Of a DNA stretch of 64,000 nt, positions 40,042 to 52,976 are shown piece by piece. A program made the translations under genes and the position numbers. The notes under the pieces were generated by a model that worked only from the letters and a program-made list of their open reading frames with translations, did not search any database and was not told the DNA's origin. Position 1 is the first letter of the stretch. Each line of letters begins with the position of its first letter. The stretch spans positions 5,773,501 through 5,837,500 of the forward strand of contig CM061091.1 in NCBI GenBank assembly GCA_030770545.1, written 5' to 3'. The DNA is from Macropodus opercularis (lineage: Eukaryota > Chordata > Actinopteri > Anabantiformes > Osphronemidae).

Positions 40042-42897
40042 TTAAATGTAGAGAGAACCATCTGCAGGTCCCACATAACCAACCCCTATTAGAAGAACAT
40101 CTATCAGAGTCCAAATACCCAGGCCTCCAAAGCTGAACAATTTGCCCAGACCTTCTCTCCACTGGCCCAGATAAAACCGATCTGCGCCAAAACCACCAAG
40201 TGTGATGCTGCACAAAAAGACAAAACAAAGTTGGAACTGTTATTGTAGTACACACCCCAAGTGAAGCATTGAAGTGAGTATATTAGAAAAGCCTATTATC
40301 TTAACCTGAGTGCTGACAGGTTTACCTGAGTGCTAATGCTGTTGACCATTTATATCCTCCAGTCCAATTGCAAAACAATCGTTTTGAAAAGCGTCTTCTA
40401 CCTACAGTAGAAAAAGACATTTAGTGAATAGTACTAAGGTGACAGAACTGAAAACATGCATTCATTGATAAGAAGAATTAGCTCCTTAAAAATGCCTGTT
40501 ATGGTCTATATTAACTAAAATAAATAAATATTACGTCAATGTGAGCTCAAAATTTGTCTTAGTTATGGAAATCTTATAGAAAGAATTTTTCTTGTCTAAT
40601 TTTCCTTGTGTGACCTTATTATCTCTAAATTTATTGGTTAATAGATCAGATAGATGACTTATGATGAAGCGGACAAATGTGTTATATTAGTTATCTGATT
40701 TACAGTTTGTCACCTTGAATGAGACTAAACAGCAACAACAAAATAATAGCCATGTCAAGTCAGTAAACAATTCTAATGTTTTCCGCACTTGTACTGATGT
40801 TTGATGTTGTATGTATAATTTGGTGACTGGCATAGTGTTCACAGCAGCTCTGGTGCTCTGTGTGAGTCTATACTGCTGTTTGAGTACAGAACAAAGTGTA
40901 TATCGACTATGTCTAACAATGTTCAGGCATCAGTATATAATCACAGAGTTATTATGTGGCCGTGTGTATAAGTAGACACGAAGTGAAAGGCCAAGCACAA
41001 CCCACTGAAATTAAAACAAACGTACAGGTTTTACTGCAGGTCTACCATACCTAAACAATGTACATGGTCTAACACATCACAGGTGGCATTGTAGCGCTCG
41101 CGTGGGCAGGAGACTGTCATGCAGTTGGTGGAGTTTGAGCAGCGGTATTGAGATGGATCGAGCTGCCAGCAGAACTGACAGGTGATAGACAGGGAGAAGT
41201 TGGTTTGTTGTCGTCCTGAATCTCCCTGAAAATATAAAAAAGCATTCTACTTTAAACCAATTTTTATTTCATCACCAGACTTAACTATTTGCTTTAATGA
41301 TAAAGCACAATGCAGCTTCAACATCCACAGCTAACACAAGCGATAAAACCACAACTCAACCCTTTAGCAATGAGCAAAAATATGAATAAACATCTGCCAC
41401 TCTTATTTAAGTTCCATTCAGAACAGCTCCAAAACAAAATTAACTGCTACTCACAATGCAGTGAACTCCTTTTTTGGTGTGACAAGTGAAATTAGCTGGT
41501 TTCCCATAAGTGCAGTTGTATTGATAAGTGCAGTGAATACACTCAGCTGGCAGGCGACTACACAACCCCCCACTGGGACACTTTGAAGTGTAGTTCTCAT
41601 TATCTGTTGGAGACACTACGAAACAAGAATTATATCGTTACTTGAGTGCTACCAAATCTCACGAAAATGAATCACAGTAATTAAAAAAAAAAAAATTAAG
41701 AGACTAAAAAGTCATTTTAAGTCTCTAGTGATGTGTGGCTACAAACGTCTGACTTTCCTTCTGAATTTCTTGCTAAATTGTAAATCAAGGCTGCAGGATA
41801 TAAATAACCAACACTAACCTTGCTGCCACGATAATGCTATTAAAGAGCCTTTGAGAAACTTAAATCGAGACACTTAATACTGATAAATGCATTAAAGCTT
41901 GATGGTCAGCAAAGGACAATTATTTTGTTGAAAACTCATTAAGTAAGAATTCTATAAAGTTTATCAAATTTGAGTTAGAGTTTACAATTCTTTGAAGTGT
42001 TTATATAAAAAAACAAATAAACTGTATAGAATTTTATATAATTTTAAGTAATTCAATAGGAGAAGTGACCTTAGTTACTGCTATTACTTTAATTTTACAC
42101 TGCCCAAAATCCCAAGACTTCTTTAAAGGTCTACAGCACATTCTATGTTGTCACTGTTAAATCATTTTCTGATTTATAATTAATACACATTATAAGTGAT
42201 GTGTTTACCTGAGGATGAAGGCAGGATCGCTGGACTAGTGATGGAAGGTCCATGCTGAGCATCTCTTGTGTAAGGTGGCTCCTGGCCGATGTGAGGAGAA
42301 CTCAAATACCCTAATGTGAATTGATGAAAGAGTCCAACTCAGGGTTCTGCGAAAGTTTATGCTGCCTGATGGACAAATATAAATCTACTGGAGCTAGGAC
42401 CTGTGTCAATTACATGACTACAGCACTTTAATAAAGCAGGTCACATGCTAGTTAAAGTACAGCTAAAGGTAATGTCCAACGTTACATATATTTAAACACG
42501 GATTACAAATTAGCAGAGGCAGCTGTTAATGTGCATAACGTTTCAATTAAACACTACCCAAGTAACTAAAACCCCACTTTTAGATAAACAAACGGCTGTT
42601 AAATCAACGCTACCCACTGTATTCTGTTGTCACTGCTAGCAAGACTAGCTAGGTGCGCTAACGCTAGCTAGCAGTCATACTACTAAGAAACCAACATGTT
42701 TACTAGCCATTACTACAGCTAACCTTGTGTAAATATGCACAGGGATCCAAAAACATACCGTTCACGCATTGTAGTACCAGGTCCATGAACAATACAATGA
42801 CAATTCCATAGGTTTTGAAGCAACGTCCCCGATCAGGTCTCCATATCTGACAAATAGAAGCCATTGCTGCAGCAGAGTAATCCCAAGATGCATTCAT
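40042..42897 (-). CDS. tm2d3: tm2d3, TM2 domain-containing protein 3 (almondex family)
   Basis: Small two-pass membrane protein; its fly counterpart almondex is needed for Notch signalling. Six coding exons join in frame to 272 residues (human 247): 42759-42897, 42209-42310, 41455-41615, 41051-41225, 40326-40401, 40042-40207. Exon 1 has a hydrophobic leader (YGIVIVLFMDLVLQC). Exons 3 and 4 carry the Cys-rich ectodomain, closely like human (KCPSGGLCSRLPAEC, NCTYGKP, NSTNCMTVSCPR), with several N-glycosylation sites. The TM2 domain at about 209-265 has FCNWTGGYKWSTALALS, then ITLGGFGADRFYLGQW with the conserved DRF, and the two membrane segments, ending in GPADGSLYI and stop. A second ATG twelve codons in (MASICQ) would give 261 residues, and either start is possible. 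Lies downstream of tars3 in the same direction, as in human. Confidence 0.95.
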
Positions 42898-43449
42898 GGT
42901 ACATCAGGGAAAATGAAACGTGAGCGCTTCTTCAAATTACAAGAATTTACCCGATTGTTGAACCACGTAAGTTAACTAATTATATAAACATGGCACGGAA
43001 ATAGTGGATTTTAAGAATAGAAGTTTCAGCAAACTAAATAAAACAAATATTTTACAGGTACCTAAGAAATTACTGACTGTGGCCATGTTTTTACACCCGT
43101 AAAACAGTATTTCAGCTTAAACTAAACCTTTAACTATGGCTAAAACTAGTTACATCAAAATGGAACTTTGATGCTTCCAAAATGGAAGCTGCTGCAATGC
43201 CGTACACCACAAAAACGTAATTTAAAACCAACAATGCTATATTTCCCAGTCATGTAAACACAACATAACTAGAAGTAGGACTTCCTGTGCATGTTGCCAC
43301 GCCCACATTTCACTGACTGATATGTTCCTGGCCTGTCGTTGCATGCTGATGTATGTGAAGATATAATCCTGTTTGTGTGTATATGCAGAATGAACATTCT
43401 ACATACGTTAAAAAAAAGAACAAAACAACCAGCGTTCACATTTAGTATA
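42898..43449. other. tm2d3 promoter region, between tars3 and tm2d3
   Basis: About 0.55 kb separates the tm2d3 start from the tars3 polyadenylation signals. The transcription start and promoter of tm2d3 must lie here or overlap the tars3 end. No TATA box or other motif stands out. Confidence 0.45.
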
Positions 43450-43460
43450 TTTATTTTATT
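43450..43460 (-). terminator. Paired polyadenylation signals AATAAA, tars3
   Basis: Two AATAAA hexamers overlap by one base on the minus strand, about 330 bases past the tars3 stop codon. This gives a short 3' untranslated region (about 43430-43788). Confidence 0.6.
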
Positions 43461-43788
43461 TCTGGGATTACCCATGATTTGAGACCTTCATTATGACAAT
43501 GATCACATAAGTTCCATAAGTCATCACGTAACTTCCCTTCAGACATAATTCACTTTAGCATACTTGCTTGCAAACCCATACAAAAACCAGTCTGCTCCTT
43601 CCAGTTCCACCCTTCACACATTATCATGTGGGCCAGTTACAGAATTTCTGTTTCTGCCTGATTCCAGCTTTGCACTTTTCCAGCACCAACCTACTGTGTA
43701 CTATCATTGCTCCTTTTACTGCTCAACTATCTGTACCTCGAAGACTGAGCTACTGATATGTAATAGTCGGCTTTGTTCTTTGTATTGA

Positions 43789-46700
43789 TCAAAACTCCTC
43801 CTCAGCGTTTCGACAGCGGGACTGTCTGAGCAGGGTCAGGCGAGCCAGCACCTCAGCCACTGACAGTTCTCCGTGGATTTTGTTGTCCCTCGTGCGCACA
43901 TTGACACTGTTAGTCATCTTCTCTTTCTCTCCGACCACTGCCAAGACACAAGAAGACCAAACAGCTTGACATGGTCAAGTCACACCAAACAGTCACACAG
44001 CTACCCTAACACATTCCCCGCTTTGTGTCACTGAATTCAATAATTCTGGGTGGTTAGCCAACATGATCCATTTGTTGTTTTATTCAACTACTCAGAATAT
44101 TGTGACTAATCTCTACAGACAGCCCTGTTCATAAAAGAATCAATCTGTAATTGTTTTGTCTAATCCCGTAATAATATACTGCTATAAAATTGCAGTGATA
44201 TATAATCAATCATTTTAAGAATGGATCAAAAATGTGTATTTATGTTAACTCCATTTGTCCATTCTACCATGTGGCACTAAGAGGAAAAATATAATTTTAA
44301 CCCTTTCTAAAATACAATAACAGTCTTTAAAATAGACTGTAAATGTAAGAGCAATTGAACCTATTTCTAGGAACCTTGAAAGCATCAAATTGGGTCTAAA
44401 ATGCTCACCAATCAATGGTCAATCAGTGCTCAAAGGAAAGTACAGTTTCTCACCAAGAATAAAGTTGTATTGGGCCAACTGAGCATTTCGGATTTTCTTA
44501 TTAAGTAGACATCCTGAGTCCAAGTCAGAATCAGCCATAAAACCAGCATCTGTGAACTGCTTACATACCTGATTAAAGATAAAAATACTTTGCATTAATA
44601 GCTTTACATTGACAAGCACTTCTGTTCTGAATGATGCAGTCATTGACTGCATTTATACAATAGTGCCAAGACATGATCATGGGAAAGTGGAAGACATACC
44701 AGCTTGGCATAATCCTCACAGGAGGGGTTAACAGGTACCACCATCACCTGACGTGGAGATAGCCACAGAGGCCTGGTGCAGGAGACAAACAAAAATGAAA
44801 GTTCTCTGACAGAGATTTGCTTGAACAATAAAAATATCATTGTAATGGAATGAAGAGTATGGTATGAAACGATGAACAGCAATATAGCCATGAAACGGAA
44901 TAAAGATGTTGGCCACATTAGCATAGAGGATTACGTTTTTGTACAGTAGTGACGGCAAGTGAACCCCTCACCATTTTCCTGCATAGTTCTCTGTCAGAAT
45001 GGCGATCATCCTCTCTACTGAGCCCAAGATGGCACGGTGAATGATGACTGGCCGAGTGTTGTCATCCCCATCCTTCCTGTTAAAAGTTGCATCACAGTGT
45101 AAGTAACTAAATCGAATGTGTAGATCTGCATATGGGTTAGTAAAGGTACATATTTAACAGAGACACCCTTTTACTTTCCATAAGTGGTACTTGACTCAAA
45201 AAGTGTAAACATTATCCGTCTACTGCCCTGTAGGATGGAAACCGTTATCTTGGTGAGATTGCAAATCAGCTCATCACCAGCTAGGCAAGTTCAAACCTAC
45301 CACTATGCAACTCTTCACCTTGCAGCAATGTGCCGACTGAGACATCTTATTCAGAAAAAAAATTAACACCAGTGCTACAGTAAAGTACATAGACTCAAAG
45401 TTTTCATTAGGTGACTCACCCTACAAAGGTCAGGTTGAAGCGAATAGGGAGCTGAAAATCCAACTGAACGGTTGCACACTGGTGGTACCGTCCAATTGCA
45501 TCTTTGATCTTAATGTCAATCTGCAATCACACAGAAGATACTATAGCCTGTTCCAGAGTTCAGAATGCAACTGATCTCACATCTGGCAGGAGAATTTTGA
45601 AAATGTTCCAACCTTGGGTCCATAAAAAGCACCATCACCAGGGTTAAGTTTCCATGGTTCCCCAAACTCATTAAGGCTATTCTCCAGTTGCTGTTAAACA
45701 TGACAGATCAAATTAGAATAATATGAAGGTGAACAAATAAAAACAAACTTACTGTGAAGCAGGTCAAGTCTTGCTGAATTAAACTACTTCAGGCTTGACT
45801 CGAACATATTTCTAATCTAATGGGTTTTTTTCCGTTTGTTTTTTTTTTTACAGACAACACACCTCCAAGCATTTCACCATAACTGAACTGTATGATTATA
45901 GCAGACCACAGATCCACAAATGCCACTGTATTGTAAGCAACGTGTTTCCCAAGAAGTCATTCCGTTTAGTTCATCTTCACATAGTACGTAAATTTCACAG
46001 AACGCAGCTATTGTCTACGACACCGTTTACCTTTTCAGCCTGGTTCCACACAGCAATGTCACCGAGATACTTTTCTGGACGGGTTGAAAGGTGAAGCTGG
46101 AAAGAGAAGCCAAACACATCGTAAACACAGCGGAGGAAGTCCAGACATCCCTTCATCTCTGACTCGATCTGTAAACAAAAAGATATAATTACGAACTTCG
46201 TTTTAGAACAACAAGTAACTACTTATTATGAGTCATGTCCTATTATCCATGCCAAAAACAGCTACATGTGAACCACAATGCATTCTGTTTTTTGCCAGAC
46301 ACTCCTGATGCCATCACCTGATCCATTGTGCAGAAAATGTGGGCATCATCCTGCTGGAAGCGGCGGACTCTGGTCAGCCCTGTTAGTGCTCCCGACAGCT
46401 CGTTTCTGTGGAGGACCCCAAAATCTGCAAGCCTCAGAGGAAGCTCCCTCCATGATCGAGGCCTATGGCTGAACATCAGACTAAAAAGGACAAACAGAGA
46501 GAGAATGAAATAAATCAATGAGCTGAATACTGACTACTGTGTGTACCACTTGATTTACAGAATTTCAAAAAATCTTCTTGCTAAATGTAATATACCAGTG
46601 ACCAGGGCAGTTCATGGGCTTGAGAGCAAAGATGTCATCTTCCACTGGGAAGGAGAACATGTTTTCACTGTAGTGTTGCCAGTGGCCAGAGGTTTCCCAC

Positions 46701-49700
46701 AGTTTACTATTATATATGTTGGGAGACGCCACTTCCTGAAAGCCTCTTCTCCAGTACTCATCCTAGAAAAACAGCAAACCACATATACAAGCTAAACACA
46801 CCAATTAGACTGCACAGGTACAATTTGAGTTAAGAAAGGGAAGCAAGTCATTTTCCCCACTTGTGCTGCTTAAACAAAACATTTCAGTTCCAGATGAGTC
46901 ATGTAGTACAGTGGAAACCAGGTCACATGGATATTTTGACTATGAATATGTCTAAAGGCAGGTGCTTAAAAGGGTCAGTCATACAGTCGCAAGAAGAAAT
47001 TCTGCCAACAATTAAAGTGACAGAACAGCGAGTTCACTTGGTTAAACATCATAATGATATTTTGCAGAGAGAAAAACTAAACTTTCTGTTTTTTAAAGAC
47101 ACATGGCGATAACAGACTGAAGTGACGTGATAATGATTTTGCACCATTTCTGTGTAATGTATGTGAGGCGTTCTTGGCTGTACGGTGTGTTGGTGTGGGC
47201 TGTGAACGTCTTCAAGATGTCAACACTTCTCTGCAAATACGTCACAGAGACAAGTTCCTGTACAGTCACTGAACTTGCAAAGGAGTTCAATGTACCCATT
47301 GTGAGAAAAATAAATTATTTAATGAAGACTGGTGTTGGTGCTGCTGAAAGGTTTATTAGGTCTAAAGTGAAAAGTAAAAGGGGCACCTACAAGCATTTGG
47401 TCGCAACTCTTACCCGGATGAACTCGGTAAGTGTTTTATAGATGAAAGCTCCACGTGGCATGAAGAAACAACTGCCAGGGCTGAGCTCATGGAAGAAGAA
47501 CAGCTCCTGATCCTATGAAGCAGACAGGAAAAAAAAAAGATTTTAATGACTTCACATATTTTTCTTATCTGCGGGTACAACCGGCAAAAAACTCATCCAT
47601 GCATGGCAGGGTGTTAAGCAGTCTTCACACAGCTGATCACCTGTCAGCCTCTCGCTGCTGAACAAAAGCTCTGAACTCAGAGAAAAGTAAAAAGACACCA
47701 CTGGGTTTGGTGTCAAGACATACTGTTCACTTCCAAGACTAAAGAAAGAAGTGACTCATTCCCCCTTAAAAATAATAACCTTGGTAATTATACAGTTACA
47801 CAGTAAGTTCTATGACCCAATCTCACCCGTTTGTCTAACAGGTATTTTCTAGTACCTGTCGACCATTAGTTAGAATAAGTTGATTTGATTTGCCACTTTT
47901 AAATAAATGATATTTTGGTGATCTTTGTCTCTTAACATTAAAAATATGAGGACAAACTATAAGAACACAAAAAAGAATTTGACATGAAAAACTACATGAA
48001 AAAGTGACTAAAGAGAAAGATTTGCAGGATATTTGTGCTTTCAATCATCTGAAATAGTGGACATTAAAGCGTGACCAGTTCTTTGATTCTCTTGAGGAAA
48101 TCCTTAACATGCTAAATCCAGTCTGTCAATTTTAAGCCTTTCATGTAAAACAGAAGTTGTTGATGATAAGCCTCCCTTACTTAAATACGTCCGTTTTTAT
48201 GAAACATCCATCTGGAGATTCTATGACCCCACATTCGTGTTTCCTCTAAGCATTAAGACTAGTTGGGTATAACAGGTTTGATGAATATTCAATATAAAAT
48301 TCAACACAGCTGTTGGTCTGCTGGTGCACCTGCTGGCATCATTTTTACTTTGGCGCGCCCCGGTAAAACACGACTGGCTGTCCTTCAGTCATGTACAGTG
48401 CAGTAGGTCTTCTCGGGATCCTACCACAGAGCACCATCTTTAAAACAACATGTTGTGTTTGTCACCTCCCTCCAAATGGCTATGTAGCAGTAGCTTGACT
48501 CTCGCATTTAATATGGGACTGTGTTGTAATCAGTGCTGACTGAGGTGCTGCCATCTGTGGCTTCCATGCTGGGAGACCTGCTGGGTGCTCGGATGACTCA
48601 CAGGTGTGTCAAATGTTCACATACAAAGAAACGCAGTGCCCTCAGCTGGTGAGAGGCAGCAGCAACAGGCACTCAGGTCTGAAAGATAATTCACAACGTT
48701 GACTGTTTAAATTTAACTTGTTTTTAAGAATTGTGTTTCTGCCGTTAACAAATTTTAACTGGTTTGTCCCTGAATAAAATTTGTAATGCTGTAATTTTAT
48801 ACTAATTTTTCTTGGTCTTGTTCATGTTCATGGTCAAGGTTCATTTTAGGTTTTTACCACATCAGTACAACCACCAGCCTACACCTAGTCAAGATAAAGC
48901 TCATACACAAACCTCAAAAGAGGAGCGTCAGCCATCTTGTCACATAATTATAAATAAAAATTCACTTTGTAACGGTTTCAGACTCAATGGGCTTGTTACC
49001 ATGACTACCTACAATGACTCACTTTGCCAATCTTGCGATGGTCTCTATTCCTGGCCTCTTCCTGAAAGCGTTCCCAGTCCTTCAGCATCTTAGAGTCTGG
49101 GAAGGAAATCCCGTAGATCCTCTGTAGTGTTTCCATGTCTGAGCGGCCCTCCCAGTATGTGGAAGAGTTCTGATGAAAGAGTTAGTATTCACAACATAAA
49201 TGCTGCGACCACAGATGATTACTTTTCTAGAAAAGTACCTGAAAGAATACTGGCAAGAGGATGACAACATCTAATAATATGTAATGAATATTATTTCTAA
49301 TAAAGGTTTTCTTGGTTTAAATATCGATCGAAATTTAAACCTTGTAGGCATTTTCACATACCTTATAGATTTTCATGGATTTGATCTTGCCTGTGTGTCT
49401 GACATGGGGACCTCTGCACAGGTCAATCAAGGGCCCACATCTAACCATAGGGTTTATAGATCAGACAGCAGTTTCACAAAAGTGCAAATACAACTTTAAA
49501 GCAGAAAAAATATATATATAAAGTAATATTTACATTAATTATCGCAATCACACTGAGATTATCAGCTCACCTGTAGACTGTTGTGGTGGGGGTGGTAACT
49601 TTCTCATTCAGTATGCGGCATTTAAATTTGTTGTACTGGAAAGTATTGACACAGTAAAAAACAATTGTAAACTTTGACTGTATAGATGTAATATATAGAT

Positions 49701-51723
49701 AGATATTGGAAAAACTATACTAGTTCTATGTTCGATAGTATACAGTAACATGTGGAATGTGCAGTGACCTTTCAGTTACATGTGCACCCCCAGGATGATG
49801 GTTTTTGAAACAGCTTCAAACGAAAGTAGCAAGACAACACTATAGCCTTTAGCATAAATATTTCCCAAACCCTTCTAAAAACAGAAACCCACACTCAGAG
49901 GATAATGGTGCATTTACCTTAAACATTTTCAACAGTGTCTCCTTGCTGATCTCAAGCCTCTCAAAGGGTTGTTTTTCCTTTATCACAGCCTTGCACAAAG
50001 TCTCCAGTTCCCCAAACTCACTGCTGGATACTCCCCTGAAAACAGCGAACATGACCAGTGCTCAAACTCCACTGGAAAAATCTTACCTATGTTTGCATCC
50101 GACTAAAAATAGCGGCGCGGAAAACACATGCTTACTTTTGTTCATCTAGAAACATGTCATAGTAGAAGCCATTCTCTATGGGGGGTCCATAACATAGACA
50201 ACCCCCATAAAACTGCTCCATTGCCTCCCCTAGGATGTGAGCACTAGAGTGCCAATAAACCTAAGACAAAAGAAAGGCTTTAGTTAAATTAGACGGGAGT
50301 TTGGATGTTGTACATTTGCAGTATGCAACCTAAATTATGTACAATCTCCTTTCGATAAATTAAACAAATTGTATTGTAAAGCACTAGGCAGTAATTTCAG
50401 CTATTGTTCCATCTACTCACAGCTTGAGCCTCCTCATCGTCAAATCGTAAGATCTCAAGGGAGCAGTCCCTCTCAAGAGGTCTGTCCAGGTCCCAGAGTT
50501 CCCCATTCACCCGAGAAATCACAGCATTGTCGGCCAGGCCCTGGCTGAGATACCAAGTACAACATAGTTGCCTTAACCACACTGTGTGCACATTAAGCCA
50601 GAGCGATTTCATAATAATATACAGTAAAATAAACAATGTAAGGTGGGGAAAAGTTTGCATTTGAGAACAAACCATCTAAGATGACTTCTTGCACACATTT
50701 TAATATATAAAAAGAAATCAAATTGACACAGTTGTGGTCTAAACATTGGTGGATCGTGGCCATGTGGTTAAGCACTAACCTGATATCGCAAGCTAACTGG
50801 TATGGTGTGGTGACCCATGCCTGGCCTGCCACTTTTCGACCGTCTGGTAGTTCCACCGTGATGGGCTTGCTATCCGCAGCTTTCTTTGCCAGGAGGGCGT
50901 CATTCTCTTTCTTCAGGACCTCATAGAGGCTGAGGCGCTCGGTTATGTATCCAGGCCTGTTCTTCAGCTACGGGACAAAATAAAAGAGCATCAAATGGAA
51001 GAAAGTGAGTGAGGAAAGGCAGAGACTGTAAGCAAATGTTTATGAGAAAATAAATGGTGAAACCGACGTTCATGGGAACACGTAACCCTGTAATAATCAC
51101 CTCTTTCACGCCTCCCTCTTCCTGGTTTTTATCCTTCTTTTTGTTCCTGTCACCTTGTTTGGCATCCTGGGTTTTCACCTGTTAGCAAACAGAAGAGTGT
51201 TAGAAGAAGTTCTTATCACCATGTCTGTGTCACATGCGAGTGATCCTGTGCACAGTGAATGGCTCTGAGTGCAGCAGCTATTTCTGGGAGTGAGGTGGTT
51301 TAGTCTGTCACATCGCTGGACAGAGGCCCGCACTACCACTGCCCACTGCCCTTTTGAATTACACATTAACTAACACAGCTAACACATTACACGTGGTGTT
51401 CTCGTGTTTATTGGTACCTTATTGTTAGTTCGGTTATTTAAATGCTGCTCTTTGCTGGCGTTTTCCTCCGGATCTTTGTTGCATTTCGCCCCACGTTGCC
51501 TCTCCAACTCCAGTTCCGCCTGCAGACCCCGCCGGAGGTGCAGGAGCCGGTACCTGAGCTTCTCATTCTCGGTCCTGAGGCTCTCCAGCTCTGGCGACAC
51601 GACCGCAGCATCAGTGGCGTCTACATCCCGGATTAGACCGTCACGAAGAGTGGTCACTTCCCTTGTAAGGAGCCGAATTTGCTCCTCCTGCGCGGCCAAA
51701 CGTGCGGCCAAGCACTCCGCCAT
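43789..51723 (-). CDS. tars3: tars3 (tarsl2), threonyl-tRNA synthetase 3, cytoplasmic
   Basis: Charges tRNA-Thr with threonine in the cytoplasm; class II enzyme. Nineteen exons join in frame to 805 residues (human 802): 51418-51723, 51101-51178, 50780-50967, 50421-50544, 50136-50260, 49918-50035, 49571-49635, 49362-49440, 49023-49169, 47414-47512, 46596-46762, 46318-46480, 46031-46168, 45613-45690, 45420-45520, 44972-45076, 44700-44772, 44454-44568, 43789-43937. Order: leucine-rich coiled coil (about 1-80, typical of the TARS3 paralog and absent from TARS1), Lys-rich linker, TGS domain (about 164-232), editing domain with HSSAH at about 236-240 and CRGPH, catalytic core with zinc-site Cys in MNCPGHC, motif 2 (LHRNELSGAL, RVRRFQQDD), motif 3 (GSVERMIAIL), anticodon-binding domain (WLSPRQVMVVPV, LNKKIRNAQLAQYNFIL), ending NAEEEF as in the family. 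All key motifs are intact. Confidence 0.96.
46763..47413. other. tars3 intron 10, with two adjacent plus-strand frames
   Basis: Short intron (651 bases) carrying frames of 83 and 104 codons on the opposite strand (46861-47112 and 47127-47441); the second runs into the tars3 exon. No recognised domain, so most likely chance. Confidence 0.45.
47513..49022. other. tars3 intron 9 (largest), nothing recognised
   Basis: 1.5 kb AT-rich intron. No repeat family or RNA gene recognised. Confidence 0.5.
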
Positions 51724-52253
51724 CTTTAAAAACCCACCATCGCCAAAGGCATATGACCACAACCACAACGACAGCTAACTTCCGGTGAACGTTGGAACAA
51801 AATAAAGGTCTCGTTGACTGTGAGGACCAACTCGGAACTGAACATAATACATTAATTACAATAAAAAGACAAATGTACGGTGTCCAAATATGAATCTGTC
51901 TCTTAAATAATACTAAAAAATGTCCTAGTGCCATTACAATAAATTGTATTAGGATCTGAAGCTGATTTGTTTGCTTTAAAAATAAAAAATAAAAATACTA
52001 TTTATGCATATCTTCACTTATATTCGGCTAAACCATTGCATATCAAACTTCATCCTCTACCGTTACCTCACACGTACCTGCAGCGTTGAATGCCACGTGC
52101 AGTGCCGGAGGTCCAACACTAGGGGGCAGTAACGTGTTTTCTTATACATTTTCATGTCAGCTGATTACTGCAGTGCAGCATGAAAGCGAACCTGTGTCAG
52201 CAATGTAAACACTTTATCTATCATTCATGTGTGGAGCACTTGTTACCTTGCAG
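51724..52253. promoter_or_regulatory. Divergent promoter region of tars3 (-) and ulk3 (+)
   Basis: Only about 530 bases separate the tars3 start codon from a good 5' splice donor (CAG/GTAAGT at 52254) that would end the non-coding first exon of ulk3. The two genes are therefore head to head and probably share a promoter region. I see no TATA box, which suits housekeeping genes. The transcription starts are inferred. Confidence 0.55.
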
Positions 52254-52947
52254 GTAAGTGTCGCCATTGTCTGAATGGCCACGGAAAGCGGCGACCTTTT
52301 CCGGTTTATTTGTGGCTGCGGGTACCATTACAGTAGTTAGATACATAAGTTGGCTAGTGGTAAATGTCCACCGCTCTTAGAAGTTAGCCCTGAGAGAGAC
52401 GAGCACAATACATTCAGTTAAGCAAACCTGTAGTTTACAGCTTTCTTGCATATCGGGACTAAATATGTTTAACAAAACACAGTTAAAGAGCTTTATCTAG
52501 TAGGTCTGATATTCGACAGGTATGCGGAGTCACTTACACTAAGTTACATTACAGCAATGAAGTAGCGTTTAGAAAAGTGAAATCATTTGCGATCGACGTT
52601 CATTGCCGTCCAAAAACCTGTAACTGTTATGAAGCAACGTGAACTCCTTTCAGCATTACACTAGCATCCTAGTATCCTTGTATCCGTGTGTTTAATAACA
52701 CAACAACATTGCTAACAGGCAGAGTCACGCTTCAGTGCGTTGTTCAAGGAAATCCACTTCATGGAATAGTCCCTGCTTGTATAGAAGCCCCAGTGTTAGC
52801 AACAGGTGCGGTGTTAGCACTACTGCTCACTCCACCTAGAAAGGTGCAGTATGTGTTTTAAGGAAAAATACAACTAACTAAAGATGTTTAAATTATAATA
52901 ACTCTGCTATCAACAGATCAGCATATTGCTCTTGCGTTTTAATTCAG
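52254..52947 (+). other. Inferred intron in the ulk3 5' leader
   Basis: Bounded by CAG/GTAAGT at 52253/52254 and TTCAG/GTGCCC at 52947/52948. The spliced leader would run into GTGCCCTTGAGAAAG and the ulk3 start at 52977. A short upstream ATG at 52966 is out of frame with the main start. Supported only by splice consensus. Confidence 0.5.
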
Positions 52948-52976
52948 GTGCCCTTGAGAAAGTTCATGTTGTCAGC

